This document shows, piece by piece, positions 30,725-38,545 of a DNA stretch of 64,000 nucleotides. Position 1 is the first letter of the stretch, and each line of letters starts with the position of its first letter. Made by a program: the position numbers and the translations under genes. The DNA lies in contig JBKQSS010000080.1 of NCBI GenBank assembly GCA_052143535.1, positions 1 through 64,000 of the forward strand, given 5' to 3'. A model generated the notes under the pieces. That model was not told the DNA's origin. It searched no databases and worked only from the letters and a program-made list of their open reading frames with translations. Source of the DNA: JADGRA01 sp052143535 (GTDB lineage Bacteria > Myxococcota > Myxococcia > Myxococcales > Myxococcaceae).

Positions 30725-31695
30725 GGCGCGGCTCCCTCAGCGAATTCGCTGCCATTTCTGCCTTCCTGGCTGCTTTTCCGCGGGCCCGAGTGAAGGTGGG
30801 CCCAGGGGACGATGGCGCGGTCCTGGCGGTACGCGCCCGGTGGCTGTGTGTCACCACCGACGCGGTGGTGGAGGACGTCCACTTTCGCCGGGCCGACGGG
30901 CCGTTGGAAGACGTCGGGCACAAGGCGCTGGCCGTCAACCTCTCCGACTTGGCGGCGATGGGTGCGCGGCCGGAGTGGTTTGTCTGCGCGCTGGCGGCCC
31001 CCGGGCTGCGGCTCGCGGAAGTGCGGGCCCTGGCGCGCGGAATGGCGGCCTTAGCGCGGCGCTTCGGCGTCGCCTTGGTGGGTGGAAACATCAGCCGCGC
31101 CCGCGAGCTCTCGCTGACGTTGACGGCTTTTGGAACGCCGGCCGGCACTGCGCCCCTGTTGCGCTCGGGCGGCCGCGCGGGGGATTGGCTGTACGTCTCC
31201 GGGACGCTCGGTGCGGCGCGCTTGGGGCTGCACTCTTTGGCAGGGCGGGGCAGTGCCCGTCGCTACCCCCGGGCCGAGCGACGCCAACGTCGGCCGGAGC
31301 CCCGGGTTGGCTTGGGCCTTTTGGCCGCCCGCTACGCTTCGGCGGCGATGGACGTCTCGGACGGCTTGGCGCAGGACTTGGCACGGCTGCTCACCGCCTC
31401 CGGGGTGGGGGCGGACGTCGAGGCCACCTCCCTCCCGGTCGACGCGGACGTCCGGGACGCCTTTCCTTCACCGGGGCGGGCACTCTCGGCGGCGCTGTTG
31501 GGCGGAGAGGACTATGAGCTGCTGGTGGCCGTGCCAGCCGCCCGCGCGGCCGCCTTCGAGCGGGCCTGCGCCCGCGCCGGTGAGGCGGTGACACGGGTGG
31601 GGAGACTGGTGAAGCGTCGGGGCGTCCACTTGCTCGACGCACGCGGACTCGCCCTGCCGGTGCCCGCCCCTGGCTTTGACCACTTCGCCCGCTAG
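30721..31695 (+). CDS. thiL: Thiamine-monophosphate kinase, probably with a CTG start
   Basis: ThiL phosphorylates thiamine monophosphate to the diphosphate cofactor using ATP. The 324-residue product has the family landmarks GPGDDGAVL, TTDAVVEDVHF, NLSDLAAMGA, VGGNISRA and MDVSDGLAQDLARL. No ATG, GTG or TTG lies in frame near the conserved N-terminal block (SEFAAISAFLAAF). The first plausible codon is CTG at 30721, overlapping the kinase stop as CTGA. The nearest conventional choice, GTG at about 30793, would cut off that block. Unusual initiation coupled to the upstream gene is therefore proposed. It is the third gene of the GTPase-kinase operon, an unexpected place for a cofactor enzyme. 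Confidence 0.88.
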   Translation: MRRGSLSEFAAISAFLAAFPRARVKVGPGDDGAVLAVRARWLCVTTDAVVEDVHFRRADGPLEDVGHKALAVNLSDLAAMGARPEWFVCALAAPGLRLAEVRALARGMAALARRFGVALVGGNISRARELSLTLTAFGTPAGTAPLLRSGGRAGDWLYVSGTLGAARLGLHSLAGRGSARRYPRAERRQRRPEPRVGLGLLAARYASAAMDVSDGLAQDLARLLTASGVGADVEATSLPVDADVRDAFPSPGRALSAALLGGEDYELLVAVPAARAAAFERACARAGEAVTRVGRLVKRRGVHLLDARGLALPVPAPGFDHFAR

Positions 31696-31793
31696 AGCCT
31701 GTCCTCCTCGGAGAATTTGCCGGTTCCACTGCACTCTTTGAATGCCCTGGCGAGCCCCCCTCCGGCCGTCACTGCATGCGAGACTGCGGAGCA

Positions 31794-32813
31794 ATGAAAT
31801 ACCTCGTCACCGGAGGCGCGGGCTTCATCGGGTGCAACGCTGTCCAGCGTTGGCTTGCACAGGGCCACCTGGTGGTGGTGCTGGACGACCTGTCGCGGCG
31901 GGGGGCGGATGCGAACCTCGCCTGGCTGCAGCGCCAAGCCGGTCAGCTCGTCTTCGAGCGCGTCGACATCCGAGAGGCAGCCGCGCTCGACGCCTCCCTC
32001 GCCCGGCACCAGGACGCGGCGGTGGTGCTGCACCTGGCAGCGCAGGTGGCGGTCACCACCTCGGTGGCCAACCCGCGCCAGGACTTCGAAGTCAATGCGC
32101 TGGGGACGTTCAACCTCCTCGAGTCCGTGCGACGGCATGCCCCCAGGGCGGTGCTGCTGTATGCCTCCACCAACAAGGTGTACGGCGGGCTCGAGCAGGA
32201 AGGCGTCGAGGAGCACGCCGGGCGGTACCGGTTTCGCCGTCCGGGAGGCATTCCCGAGACGCAGCCGCTCGACTTCCATTCGCCCTACGGCTGCAGCAAG
32301 GGCGCCGCGGACCAGTACGTCCGGGACTACGCGCGCATCTACGGGCTGAAGACGGTGTGTTTCCGCCAGTCTTGCATCTACGGCTACCGACAATTCGGCG
32401 TGGAGGACCAGGGCTGGGTGGCGTGGTTCACCATTGCCACCGTCACCGGGCAGCCGGTGTCCATTTATGGGGACGGCAAGCAAGTGCGGGACTTGCTCTT
32501 CATTGATGACCTCTGCGACGCCTACGACGCGGCGGTGGCCCGCGCCGACGCCCTGAAGGGGGCCGTCTTCAACCTCGGCGGCGGCCCGGACCACACCCTC
32601 TCGCTGTTGGAGCTGGTGGCAATGCTCGAGCATCTCAGCGGGCATCCGTTGCATCCGCGCTTTGCGGACTGGCGGCCGGGCGACCAACCAGTCTTCGTCG
32701 CTGACATCTCAAGGGCGAGCACTGCCCTCGGTTGGCGGCCTCGGGTGGATGTGCCGACCGGGGTGAGGCGGCTGTACAGATGGGTGGAGGAGAACCGGGC
32801 GCTGTTTGCCTGA
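31794..32813 (+). CDS. NAD-dependent sugar epimerase, CDP-paratose/tyvelose 2-epimerase-like
   Basis: A 339-residue short-chain dehydrogenase/epimerase. It has the Rossmann motif TGGAGFIG near residues 6-13, the catalytic YGCSKGAAD (Tyr-x3-Lys), and CIYGYRQFGVEDQGWVAWF, a segment characteristic of CDP-paratose/CDP-tyvelose 2-epimerases. KQVRDLLFIDDLCDAY is the usual nucleotide-sugar region. It would convert a nucleotide-sugar for surface polysaccharide. The ATG at 31794 has a CGGAG close upstream. It stands alone: the previous gene ends 98 bp earlier and the dif-like operon follows after 173 bp. The exact sugar cannot be fixed without partner genes; exopolysaccharide or lipopolysaccharide synthesis is a natural setting. 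Confidence 0.85.
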   Translation: MKYLVTGGAGFIGCNAVQRWLAQGHLVVVLDDLSRRGADANLAWLQRQAGQLVFERVDIREAAALDASLARHQDAAVVLHLAAQVAVTTSVANPRQDFEVNALGTFNLLESVRRHAPRAVLLYASTNKVYGGLEQEGVEEHAGRYRFRRPGGIPETQPLDFHSPYGCSKGAADQYVRDYARIYGLKTVCFRQSCIYGYRQFGVEDQGWVAWFTIATVTGQPVSIYGDGKQVRDLLFIDDLCDAYDAAVARADALKGAVFNLGGGPDHTLSLLELVAMLEHLSGHPLHPRFADWRPGDQPVFVADISRASTALGWRPRVDVPTGVRRLYRWVEENRALFA

Positions 32814-32986
32814 GGTGTCCTCTAGGCGAAGGCCAAGCGCGATGGCCTCTGGGGGGTGCCCGCTCTGCCCACCCCAGCAGCCAGTGTCGGTCCGCCGCCC
32901 GGCGCCGCTTCAGGGAAAGGGGGGCCAAACGGTGAAAAACGCGGCATTTGGGTCCACAATGGACAGCCTTCCCGCGCCTAAAGGTT

Positions 32987-34372
32987 ATGGCCATCGCCCA
33001 ACCTCCCTCCCGGAACGCCACTCCGCGCCGCCCGGTACTCGACGAGTTCTCGGCCGCGCTGTTGCCGCGCCGAGAGCCGGCGCAACGCGTTTTGAAGGCC
33101 GTCGACGAGCGGCTGGGCGGTCTCACCCTGCCGTTACAAAACAAAATTGTCCTCGGCTACGTGGTGCTGGGGGCGGCGCTGTTTCTGGCGCTGCAGCTGG
33201 TGCGGACGGAGCGCCTAGAAGTCCGCTTGCTGGTCGCGGCCGTCGTCACCCTGGGGCTGGCCTTCCTCGTTCCCGCCGTCCTGGCCCGGGTGGCCCGGCT
33301 TCGGGTGCTCAGTCGCTCGGCGCTGGAAATCTCCCGCGGGGATTTGGCCAGTCCGGTGGAGACGCGGGCCAGCCTCGGGCGGGACGAGATTGACGAGCTG
33401 GCGACGGCCATTCGGCACATGCAGGAGAACCTGCGGGAGCTGGTGGGCCACATCCACCACACTGCCCAGTCGGTGGCCGACTCCGCCACCGACCTCGAGC
33501 GGTCCGCAGAAAACGTCAACGCCGCCACCGAAGAGGTGGGCCAGTCCATCCTCACCATCGCCCAGGGCGCGGTGGCCCAGTCCGACCTCGTCGGTCAGGC
33601 CTCCAAAGTCATCACGGGGATGGCCGGCTCCATCCAGCGCACCGCAGTCAGTGCCGAGGACGCCGCCCGGGCCGCCGGGGATAGCAGCAGCGCCGCAGAG
33701 CAGGGAAGCAAGGCGGCGCGGCTGGCCGGTGAGAAGGTGAACAAGGTGTTCAGCCGCATCGAGGTGGCCAGCCAGGAAGTCTTCGCCTTCGGTGAGAAGA
33801 CACAGGAGATTTCGAAGATTGTCGACGCCATCACCCACGTCGCCCAGCAGACCAACCTGCTCGCGCTCAATGCCACCATCGAGGCGGCCCGAGCCGGGGA
33901 GTACGGGCGCGGTTTCGCGGTGGTGGCCGACGAGGTACGCAAGCTGGCGGAGAGCGCCGGTCGCAGTGCCGAACAAATCTCGAAGCTGGCCCGCGACATT
34001 TCGCGGCAGTCCGCCGCGGTGGTGACGGCCATGCGCGAGGGCATCGCCGAGCTGACCGAGGGCCGCGAGGACTTGACCAGCATCCTGCGCTCGATGGGTT
34101 CCATCACCGACACCACCCGAAAGGGCGCGGACAAGGTGCACCTCATCTCCGAGAGCGCGCGCGAGCAGCTGCAAGGCAGCCAGGAGATGGTGAAGGCCAT
34201 CCAGGAGATTTCCGAGGTGGCCAAGGGCAACGCCGGCTCCACCAACGCCGTGCAGGCCGTCATCCGCGAGCAGACCGCTGCCGTCTCGCGCATGACCTCC
34301 GCGGCACAGGAGCTCAACAACCTCTCGCTCGAGTTGCAGAGCGTCGTGCGGCGGTTCCGGCTCGGTGCATGA
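32987..34372 (+). CDS. difA: Methyl-accepting chemotaxis protein, DifA-like
   Basis: A 461-residue transducer. Two transmembrane helices (about 54-72 and 80-100) are separated by a very short loop, so there is almost no outer sensory domain. A HAMP-like linker follows, then the signalling domain with the hairpin tip QQTNLLALNATIEAARAGEYGRG split across the conserved core and VADEVRKLAESAGRSAEQI. This short-loop design resembles DifA, which senses from other proteins or type IV pili. The ATG at 32987 is preceded by AAAGG. It is the first of five genes (MCP, CheW, CheY, CheA, CheC-like) in the same order as Myxococcus dif apart from difB. The dif symbol rests on that synteny. Confidence 0.85.
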   Translation: MAIAQPPSRNATPRRPVLDEFSAALLPRREPAQRVLKAVDERLGGLTLPLQNKIVLGYVVLGAALFLALQLVRTERLEVRLLVAAVVTLGLAFLVPAVLARVARLRVLSRSALEISRGDLASPVETRASLGRDEIDELATAIRHMQENLRELVGHIHHTAQSVADSATDLERSAENVNAATEEVGQSILTIAQGAVAQSDLVGQASKVITGMAGSIQRTAVSAEDAARAAGDSSSAAEQGSKAARLAGEKVNKVFSRIEVASQEVFAFGEKTQEISKIVDAITHVAQQTNLLALNATIEAARAGEYGRGFAVVADEVRKLAESAGRSAEQISKLARDISRQSAAVVTAMREGIAELTEGREDLTSILRSMGSITDTTRKGADKVHLISESAREQLQGSQEMVKAIQEISEVAKGNAGSTNAVQAVIREQTAAVSRMTSAAQELNNLSLELQSVVRRFRLGA

Positions 34373-34399
34373 GCCCCGAGGCTCCACTCGGGCGTCCCA

Positions 34400-34831
34400 A
34401 TGGTTGACAGCGCGCGGCACGTCGTCTTCCGGGTCGGGACCGGCCGCTACGCGCTGCCGCTGGCGGCGGTGCGGGAAGTGGTGGTGACGCCCGAGCTCTT
34501 CACCCGCGTCCCTCGGGCCCCGGCGGCCGTCACCGGCGTCATCAACCTTCGCGGGCGGGTGGTGACGGTGGTCGACTTATGTCCGGTGCTTGGGCTGGGC
34601 GAGGCCCAAGGGCCGGCGCCCAAGCTGCTACTGCTCGACCGCGGCCGCCGTGACTTGGCCCTCGGGGTGGCCGACGTGGAGGCCATCGAGGAGCTGGCCC
34701 AGCTGCCGGAGTCCGGCCAAGGCACCGGCTTGGTGCGGGGGGTGGCACAGCTGGGCGAAAGCCTGGCCGTCAACCTCCTCGACGTCGAGGCGTTGGAGGC
34801 CCGGGTGACGGGGCTGTTCCGGGGCAGATAG
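34400..34831 (+). CDS. difC: CheW-type adaptor, DifC-like
   Basis: A 143-residue CheW-domain protein that couples the transducer to the CheA kinase. The SH3-like folds are visible as RHVVFRVGTGRYALPLAAV and VTGVINLRGRVVTVVDLCPV, the latter holding the conserved NLRG motif. The length is normal. The ATG at 34400 follows the MCP stop by 27 bp, and the CheY gene begins 13 bp after its end, so this is one transcript. In Myxococcus the protein at this position is DifC. There is no extra domain. Confidence 0.88.
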   Translation: MVDSARHVVFRVGTGRYALPLAAVREVVVTPELFTRVPRAPAAVTGVINLRGRVVTVVDLCPVLGLGEAQGPAPKLLLLDRGRRDLALGVADVEAIEELAQLPESGQGTGLVRGVAQLGESLAVNLLDVEALEARVTGLFRGR

Positions 34832-34844
34832 GCTTCCTACCGAG

Positions 34845-35222
34845 ATGGCGAAGCGCGTCCTCATCGTCGACGATGCCTCCTTCATGCGGAACATGCTCCG
34901 CGAGATTCTGGTCGAGGCCGGCTACCAAGTGGTGGGCGAGGCCAGCCACGGGGTGGAGGCAGTGCAGAGGCACCACGAGCTGAAGCCGGACCTCACCACC
35001 ATGGACATCGTCATGCCGTACAAGAATGGCGTCGAGGCCACCCGGGAGATTGTCCGCGCCGACGCCCAGGCGCTGGTCATCATCTGCTCGGCACTGGACC
35101 AGGAAGCGCTCGTCCTCGAAGCGCTGGAGGCGGGCGCCGCCGACTTCCTGGTGAAGCCGTTCCGCGCCGAGGAGGTGCTCTCGGTGGTGCGCAAGGTGCT
35201 GCGCGAGGAAGTCGCGGGCTGA
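34845..35222 (+). CDS. difD: CheY-type single-domain response regulator, DifD-like
   Basis: A 125-residue receiver with no output domain. It has Asp9 and Asp10 (VDD), phosphoacceptor Asp54 in TTMDIVMP, a Ser/Thr switch near ICSALD and the Lys in FLVKPF. In Myxococcus, DifD is thought to act mainly as a phosphate sink for the CheA-like DifE rather than on a flagellar motor, and no flagellar genes are here. The position between CheW and CheA genes matches difD. It begins 13 bp after the previous stop and ends 27 bp before the CheA GTG. Confidence 0.9.
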   Translation: MAKRVLIVDDASFMRNMLREILVEAGYQVVGEASHGVEAVQRHHELKPDLTTMDIVMPYKNGVEATREIVRADAQALVIICSALDQEALVLEALEAGAADFLVKPFRAEEVLSVVRKVLREEVAG

Positions 35223-35249
35223 CGCCCGCCGGGGACGAAAAGAGCCAAC

Positions 35250-37166
35250 GTGCCGACCCACCTCGACATGTCCCGCTACGTGGGCCTCTTCGTGGCCGAG
35301 GCGGCCGAGCACCTCGAGGCGTTGTCGCGAGACTTGGTGACGCTGGAGCGGCAGCGGGCGCCGGAGACGGTGGACTCGCTGTTTCGCCACGCGCACTCGG
35401 TGAAGGGCATGGCCGCCTCGATGGGGTTGGAGGCCATCGCCACCCTCGCCCACCGGGTGGAGGACTTGGTGGAGGCCCTGCGAAACGACGCCGGCAGCTG
35501 GGACCAGGCGCTGGTGGACTTGATGCTCGAGGCCAGCGACACCATGCAGGCCCAAGTCCGTGCCGCGGGTGCCAACCGGCCGTCGGCCCCGCCCTCGGCG
35601 CTTTTGGCCCGGCTGGCCGAAGCCGTCCAGGCCCGCACCGGGCAGCTTCCCAAGCCCACCCGCGTCGCCCGGAATGTCCTCTTCACATCCGCTGCCCCGC
35701 CGGCCGGGGAGGCGGCCCTCCACGTCCAGGTGCGGGTGCCGCCCACGGTGGGGAGCCCCGGGGTGCGGGCCTTCGGGGTGTACCGCACGCTCTCCTCGCT
35801 CGGGACGGTGCTCGACGTCCAGCCTCCCCTCGAGGAGCTGCGCGCCGGTGCGCTTCCGGAGGGGCGCTTTAGCCTCACCGTCCAGGTGCCCGGCGGGGAG
35901 AGCAGTGTCCGCGAGGCGCTCAAGCACTCAAGCGAGGTGGAGCTGGTCTCGGTGGGTCCGCCCCCCGCGGCGCCGGCCTCGGCCGACGCCTCGGCCAGCG
36001 TTGCCTTGGAAGGGGCCCGCAGCGTCCGGGTGCGCACCGAGCTGCTCGATGACTTTCTCGAGCTCGCCGGCGAGCTCCTTTTGGCCACGGCTCGCCTTCG
36101 GGAGCTCGGAAAGCGCCTCAACGAGGCGCAGCGCCCGGCGCTGGAGGAGGGCGTCGACCGCCTCCACAGCCTGGCCAAGGACATGCACAGCCGCGTGATG
36201 GGCGCCCGCATGACGCCGGTGGCGGTGGTGACCGACCAGCTGCCGCGCGCTGTCCGCGACGTCGCTCGACGCCGAGGCCGGGAGGTGGACCTTCAGGTGG
36301 AGGGCGCCGAAATCGAGCTCGACCGGGCCATCCTGGATGCGCTGGCCGAGCCGCTGCTCCACGTGCTGCGCAACGCCATCGACCATGGCATTGAGGACGG
36401 CCCGGCCCGCGTCGCCAGAGGCAAGCCGGCGCGCGGCCGGGTGAGCGTCACCGTGCGTCGGGAGCGCGACCGCGTCAACATCGACGTCACCGACGACGGC
36501 CAGGGCATGGACGAGGCTGGGCTGCGTGCCTCGGCTGTGGCCCGCGGGGTCCTCAGCGCCGAGGCGGCGGCGCGTCTCAGCCGCAGCGAGGCTTTGCTGT
36601 TGGCCTGTGCCCCGGGGGTTTCCACGGCGCGCGACGTGAGCGACATTTCAGGCCGCGGGGTGGGCATGGACGCGGTGAAGAAGGCGGTGGAGCGGGTGGG
36701 CGGGACACTGGAGTTGACGTCGGAGAGTGGACGCGGCAGTTGCGTCACCTTCCGGCTGCCCCTCACCGTCGCCGTCTTGCAGCTGCTGTTGGTGGAGGCC
36801 GGCGGCGAGGTGGTGGGCCTTCCCATTACCAAGGTGCTTGCCGCAGTGGAGGCCCAAAGCCCTCCGTTGCAGGCGGGCTCGGGCGCCCGCCTGTTGCGGC
36901 ACGACCAGACGCTGGTGCCCGTGCACGGGCTGGCCAGCCTTTTGGGCTTTCCCGAAAGCGAGGTGCGCGGGCAGCGGCCCTTCGTGGTGATGGAGGCCGA
37001 ACCCGGGCCAGTGGCCCTGGCGGTGGATGTCCTGGTGGGGCAGGAGGAAGTCGTGCTGAAGGCCCTCTCCCGTCCTCTGGACCAGCTGCCCGGTTTGGCC
37101 GGAGTCACAATTCTGGGCAGCGGGCGCCCCGTCTTTATCCTCGACGTGCCGCGGCTGTTGGCTTGA
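35250..37166 (+). CDS. difE: CheA-type histidine kinase, DifE-like
   Basis: A 638-residue chemosensory kinase. Domains in order: Hpt with His49 (HAHSVKGMAAS); a Pro/Ala-rich linker with a possible response-regulator-binding region (about 150-250); dimerisation helices (about 265-335); an HATPase with the N box LRNAIDHGIE, DDGQGMD and GRGVGMDAVK; and a C-terminal CheW-like domain (PLTVAVLQLLLVEAGGEVVG). The start is GTG at 35250; an ATG at 35268 lies six codons in. It is the fourth gene of the dif-like operon and its stop overlaps the CheC-like start as TTGA. It would phosphorylate the CheY-like protein encoded just upstream. Confidence 0.92.
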   Translation: MPTHLDMSRYVGLFVAEAAEHLEALSRDLVTLERQRAPETVDSLFRHAHSVKGMAASMGLEAIATLAHRVEDLVEALRNDAGSWDQALVDLMLEASDTMQAQVRAAGANRPSAPPSALLARLAEAVQARTGQLPKPTRVARNVLFTSAAPPAGEAALHVQVRVPPTVGSPGVRAFGVYRTLSSLGTVLDVQPPLEELRAGALPEGRFSLTVQVPGGESSVREALKHSSEVELVSVGPPPAAPASADASASVALEGARSVRVRTELLDDFLELAGELLLATARLRELGKRLNEAQRPALEEGVDRLHSLAKDMHSRVMGARMTPVAVVTDQLPRAVRDVARRRGREVDLQVEGAEIELDRAILDALAEPLLHVLRNAIDHGIEDGPARVARGKPARGRVSVTVRRERDRVNIDVTDDGQGMDEAGLRASAVARGVLSAEAAARLSRSEALLLACAPGVSTARDVSDISGRGVGMDAVKKAVERVGGTLELTSESGRGSCVTFRLPLTVAVLQLLLVEAGGEVVGLPITKVLAAVEAQSPPLQAGSGARLLRHDQTLVPVHGLASLLGFPESEVRGQRPFVVMEAEPGPVALAVDVLVGQEEVVLKALSRPLDQLPGLAGVTILGSGRPVFILDVPRLLA

Positions 37167-37747
37167 CGGTGGAGGCGCCGCTGAATGAGGCGCAGCGGGA
37201 CGCGCTGCGCGAGCTGGCCAACGTCGCCGCCGGCCAGGCCGCGGCCGTCCTGTCCCGTCGGCTTTCCGGGGAGCGGGTGCAATTCCAACCCCCGGAGGCC
37301 CGCTCCTTCTCGCTTTCCCAACTCGCCTTGCGGCTCGGTGGCGAAGGTGCGGCGCGCGTCGCCGCCGGCCTGGAGGTGGGCGGCGCGGTGCAGGGCGCCG
37401 TATGGCTCGTCTTCGCCTTGGAGGACGCCGCTTGGCTCGCGTCCCGGCTTGGGGGGGACGCCGGCTCGGACGAGGAGGGGGTGGACGAGGCCCTCGGCGG
37501 GACGGCCCGCGAGGCGGCCGCGGCGGCGCTCCAGGCGATGGGGAAACTCACCGGCCTTCGGCTGCAGCCCGCATCCCCCCTGTCGCGCCGCTGCTCGGCG
37601 CCGGCGCTGGCCAAAAGTCTGTGCCGGGAGTCCTCGCCGCTGGTACTGCAGGCGCATCTCGAAGCGCGGGCTTTTGCCGCCGAGTTTCTGTTTCTCCCCG
37701 GCTCGGGAGCGCTGGCGCCGCTCTTGGCCTCGCTGCGGGTGAGCTGA
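37163..37747 (+). CDS. difG: CheC-type phosphatase, DifG-like
   Basis: A 194-residue CheC-family protein, which dephosphorylates CheY-P in known systems. The first active-site helix is conserved as ELANVAAGQAAAVLSRRLSG (Glu...Asn). The matching second helix (GTAREAAAAALQAMGKLTG) lacks the expected Asn, suggesting one degenerate site. The start is TTG at 37163, overlapping the CheA stop, or GTG at 37169; the former is chosen for the coupling. In Myxococcus the last gene of the dif set, difG, encodes a CheC-like protein, so order and function agree. It closes the operon, 45 bp before larB. Confidence 0.8.
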   Translation: MTVEAPLNEAQRDALRELANVAAGQAAAVLSRRLSGERVQFQPPEARSFSLSQLALRLGGEGAARVAAGLEVGGAVQGAVWLVFALEDAAWLASRLGGDAGSDEEGVDEALGGTAREAAAAALQAMGKLTGLRLQPASPLSRRCSAPALAKSLCRESSPLVLQAHLEARAFAAEFLFLPGSGALAPLLASLRVS

Positions 37748-37792
37748 AAGGCTCCCCCCGACACCCCCCTTCCGGGAGACTTCACTTCCAAC

Positions 37793-38545
37793 ATGGACGC
37801 CGCCTCGCTCAGGAAGTTGCTCCGTCGGGTGGCCTCCGGCCGGGCCAGCGTGGAGGACGCCGCCCGAGCGCTGGCGGACCTCCCCTTCGCCGAGCTCGGC
37901 TACGCCACCGTGGACACCCACCGCAGCTTGCGCTCGGGCTTCCCGGAAGTGGTGTACGGCGAGCGCAAGAGCCTTGCCCAGCTGGAGGGCATTGTTGCCG
38001 CGCTGGCTGGCCGGGGGCAGCCGGTGTTGGTGACGCGGCTCGGGGCGGACAAGGCACAGGCGCTGAGGCGGCGCTGGCCCGCCTCGCTGTGGCACGAGGA
38101 GGCGAGAATTCTGCATTTGCCCCAGGGCCGGCGTCCGCGAGCGGGGAAGGTGGCGGTGGTGTGCGCCGGGACGTCGGACATTCCAGTGGCCGAGGAGGCA
38201 GCCGTCACCGCCGACGCGTTGGGCGCGCAGGTGGCCCGGGTGTACGACGTCGGTGTGGCCGGGCTCCACCGGCTGTTGCGGCGACGTGCCGAGGTGCAAG
38301 AGGCCGACGCCGCGGTGGTGGTGGCCGGGATGGAGGGAGCGCTGGCCTCGGTGGTGGGTGGCCTGGTGGGCGTCCCGGTGGTGGCGGTGCCGACGAGCGT
38401 CGGCTACGGAGCCAACCTCGGGGGCCTCTCGGCACTCCTCACCATGGTGAATTCCTGCGCCCCCAACGTCGCGGTGGTGAATGTGGACAATGGGTTTGGA
38501 GGCGGCTTCTACGCAGCGCTGGTGTCCCGGGGCCGCCGCCGGTGA
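37793..38545 (+). CDS. larB: Nickel-pincer cofactor biosynthesis protein LarB
   Basis: LarB carboxylates nicotinic acid adenine dinucleotide in the first step of the nickel-pincer nucleotide cofactor used by lactate racemase and related enzymes. The 250-residue product matches the family, with the N-terminal region RKLLRRVASGRASVEDA and the PurE-like domain (VAVVCAGTSDIPVAEEA, VVAGMEGALASVVGGLVG, PVVAVPTSVGYGANLGGL). The ATG at 37793 lies 45 bp after the CheC-like gene. Its stop overlaps the larC GTG as GTGA. No larE or larA homologue is in the window, so the sulfur transferase and the client racemase must be elsewhere. Confidence 0.95.
   Translation: MDAASLRKLLRRVASGRASVEDAARALADLPFAELGYATVDTHRSLRSGFPEVVYGERKSLAQLEGIVAALAGRGQPVLVTRLGADKAQALRRRWPASLWHEEARILHLPQGRRPRAGKVAVVCAGTSDIPVAEEAAVTADALGAQVARVYDVGVAGLHRLLRRRAEVQEADAAVVVAGMEGALASVVGGLVGVPVVAVPTSVGYGANLGGLSALLTMVNSCAPNVAVVNVDNGFGGGFYAALVSRGRRR

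Noticed and set aside
30793..30795. GTG as the start of thiL
   Set aside because: It would remove the conserved N-terminal block (SEFAAISAFLAAF) seen in ThiL proteins; the CTG at 30721 keeps it.
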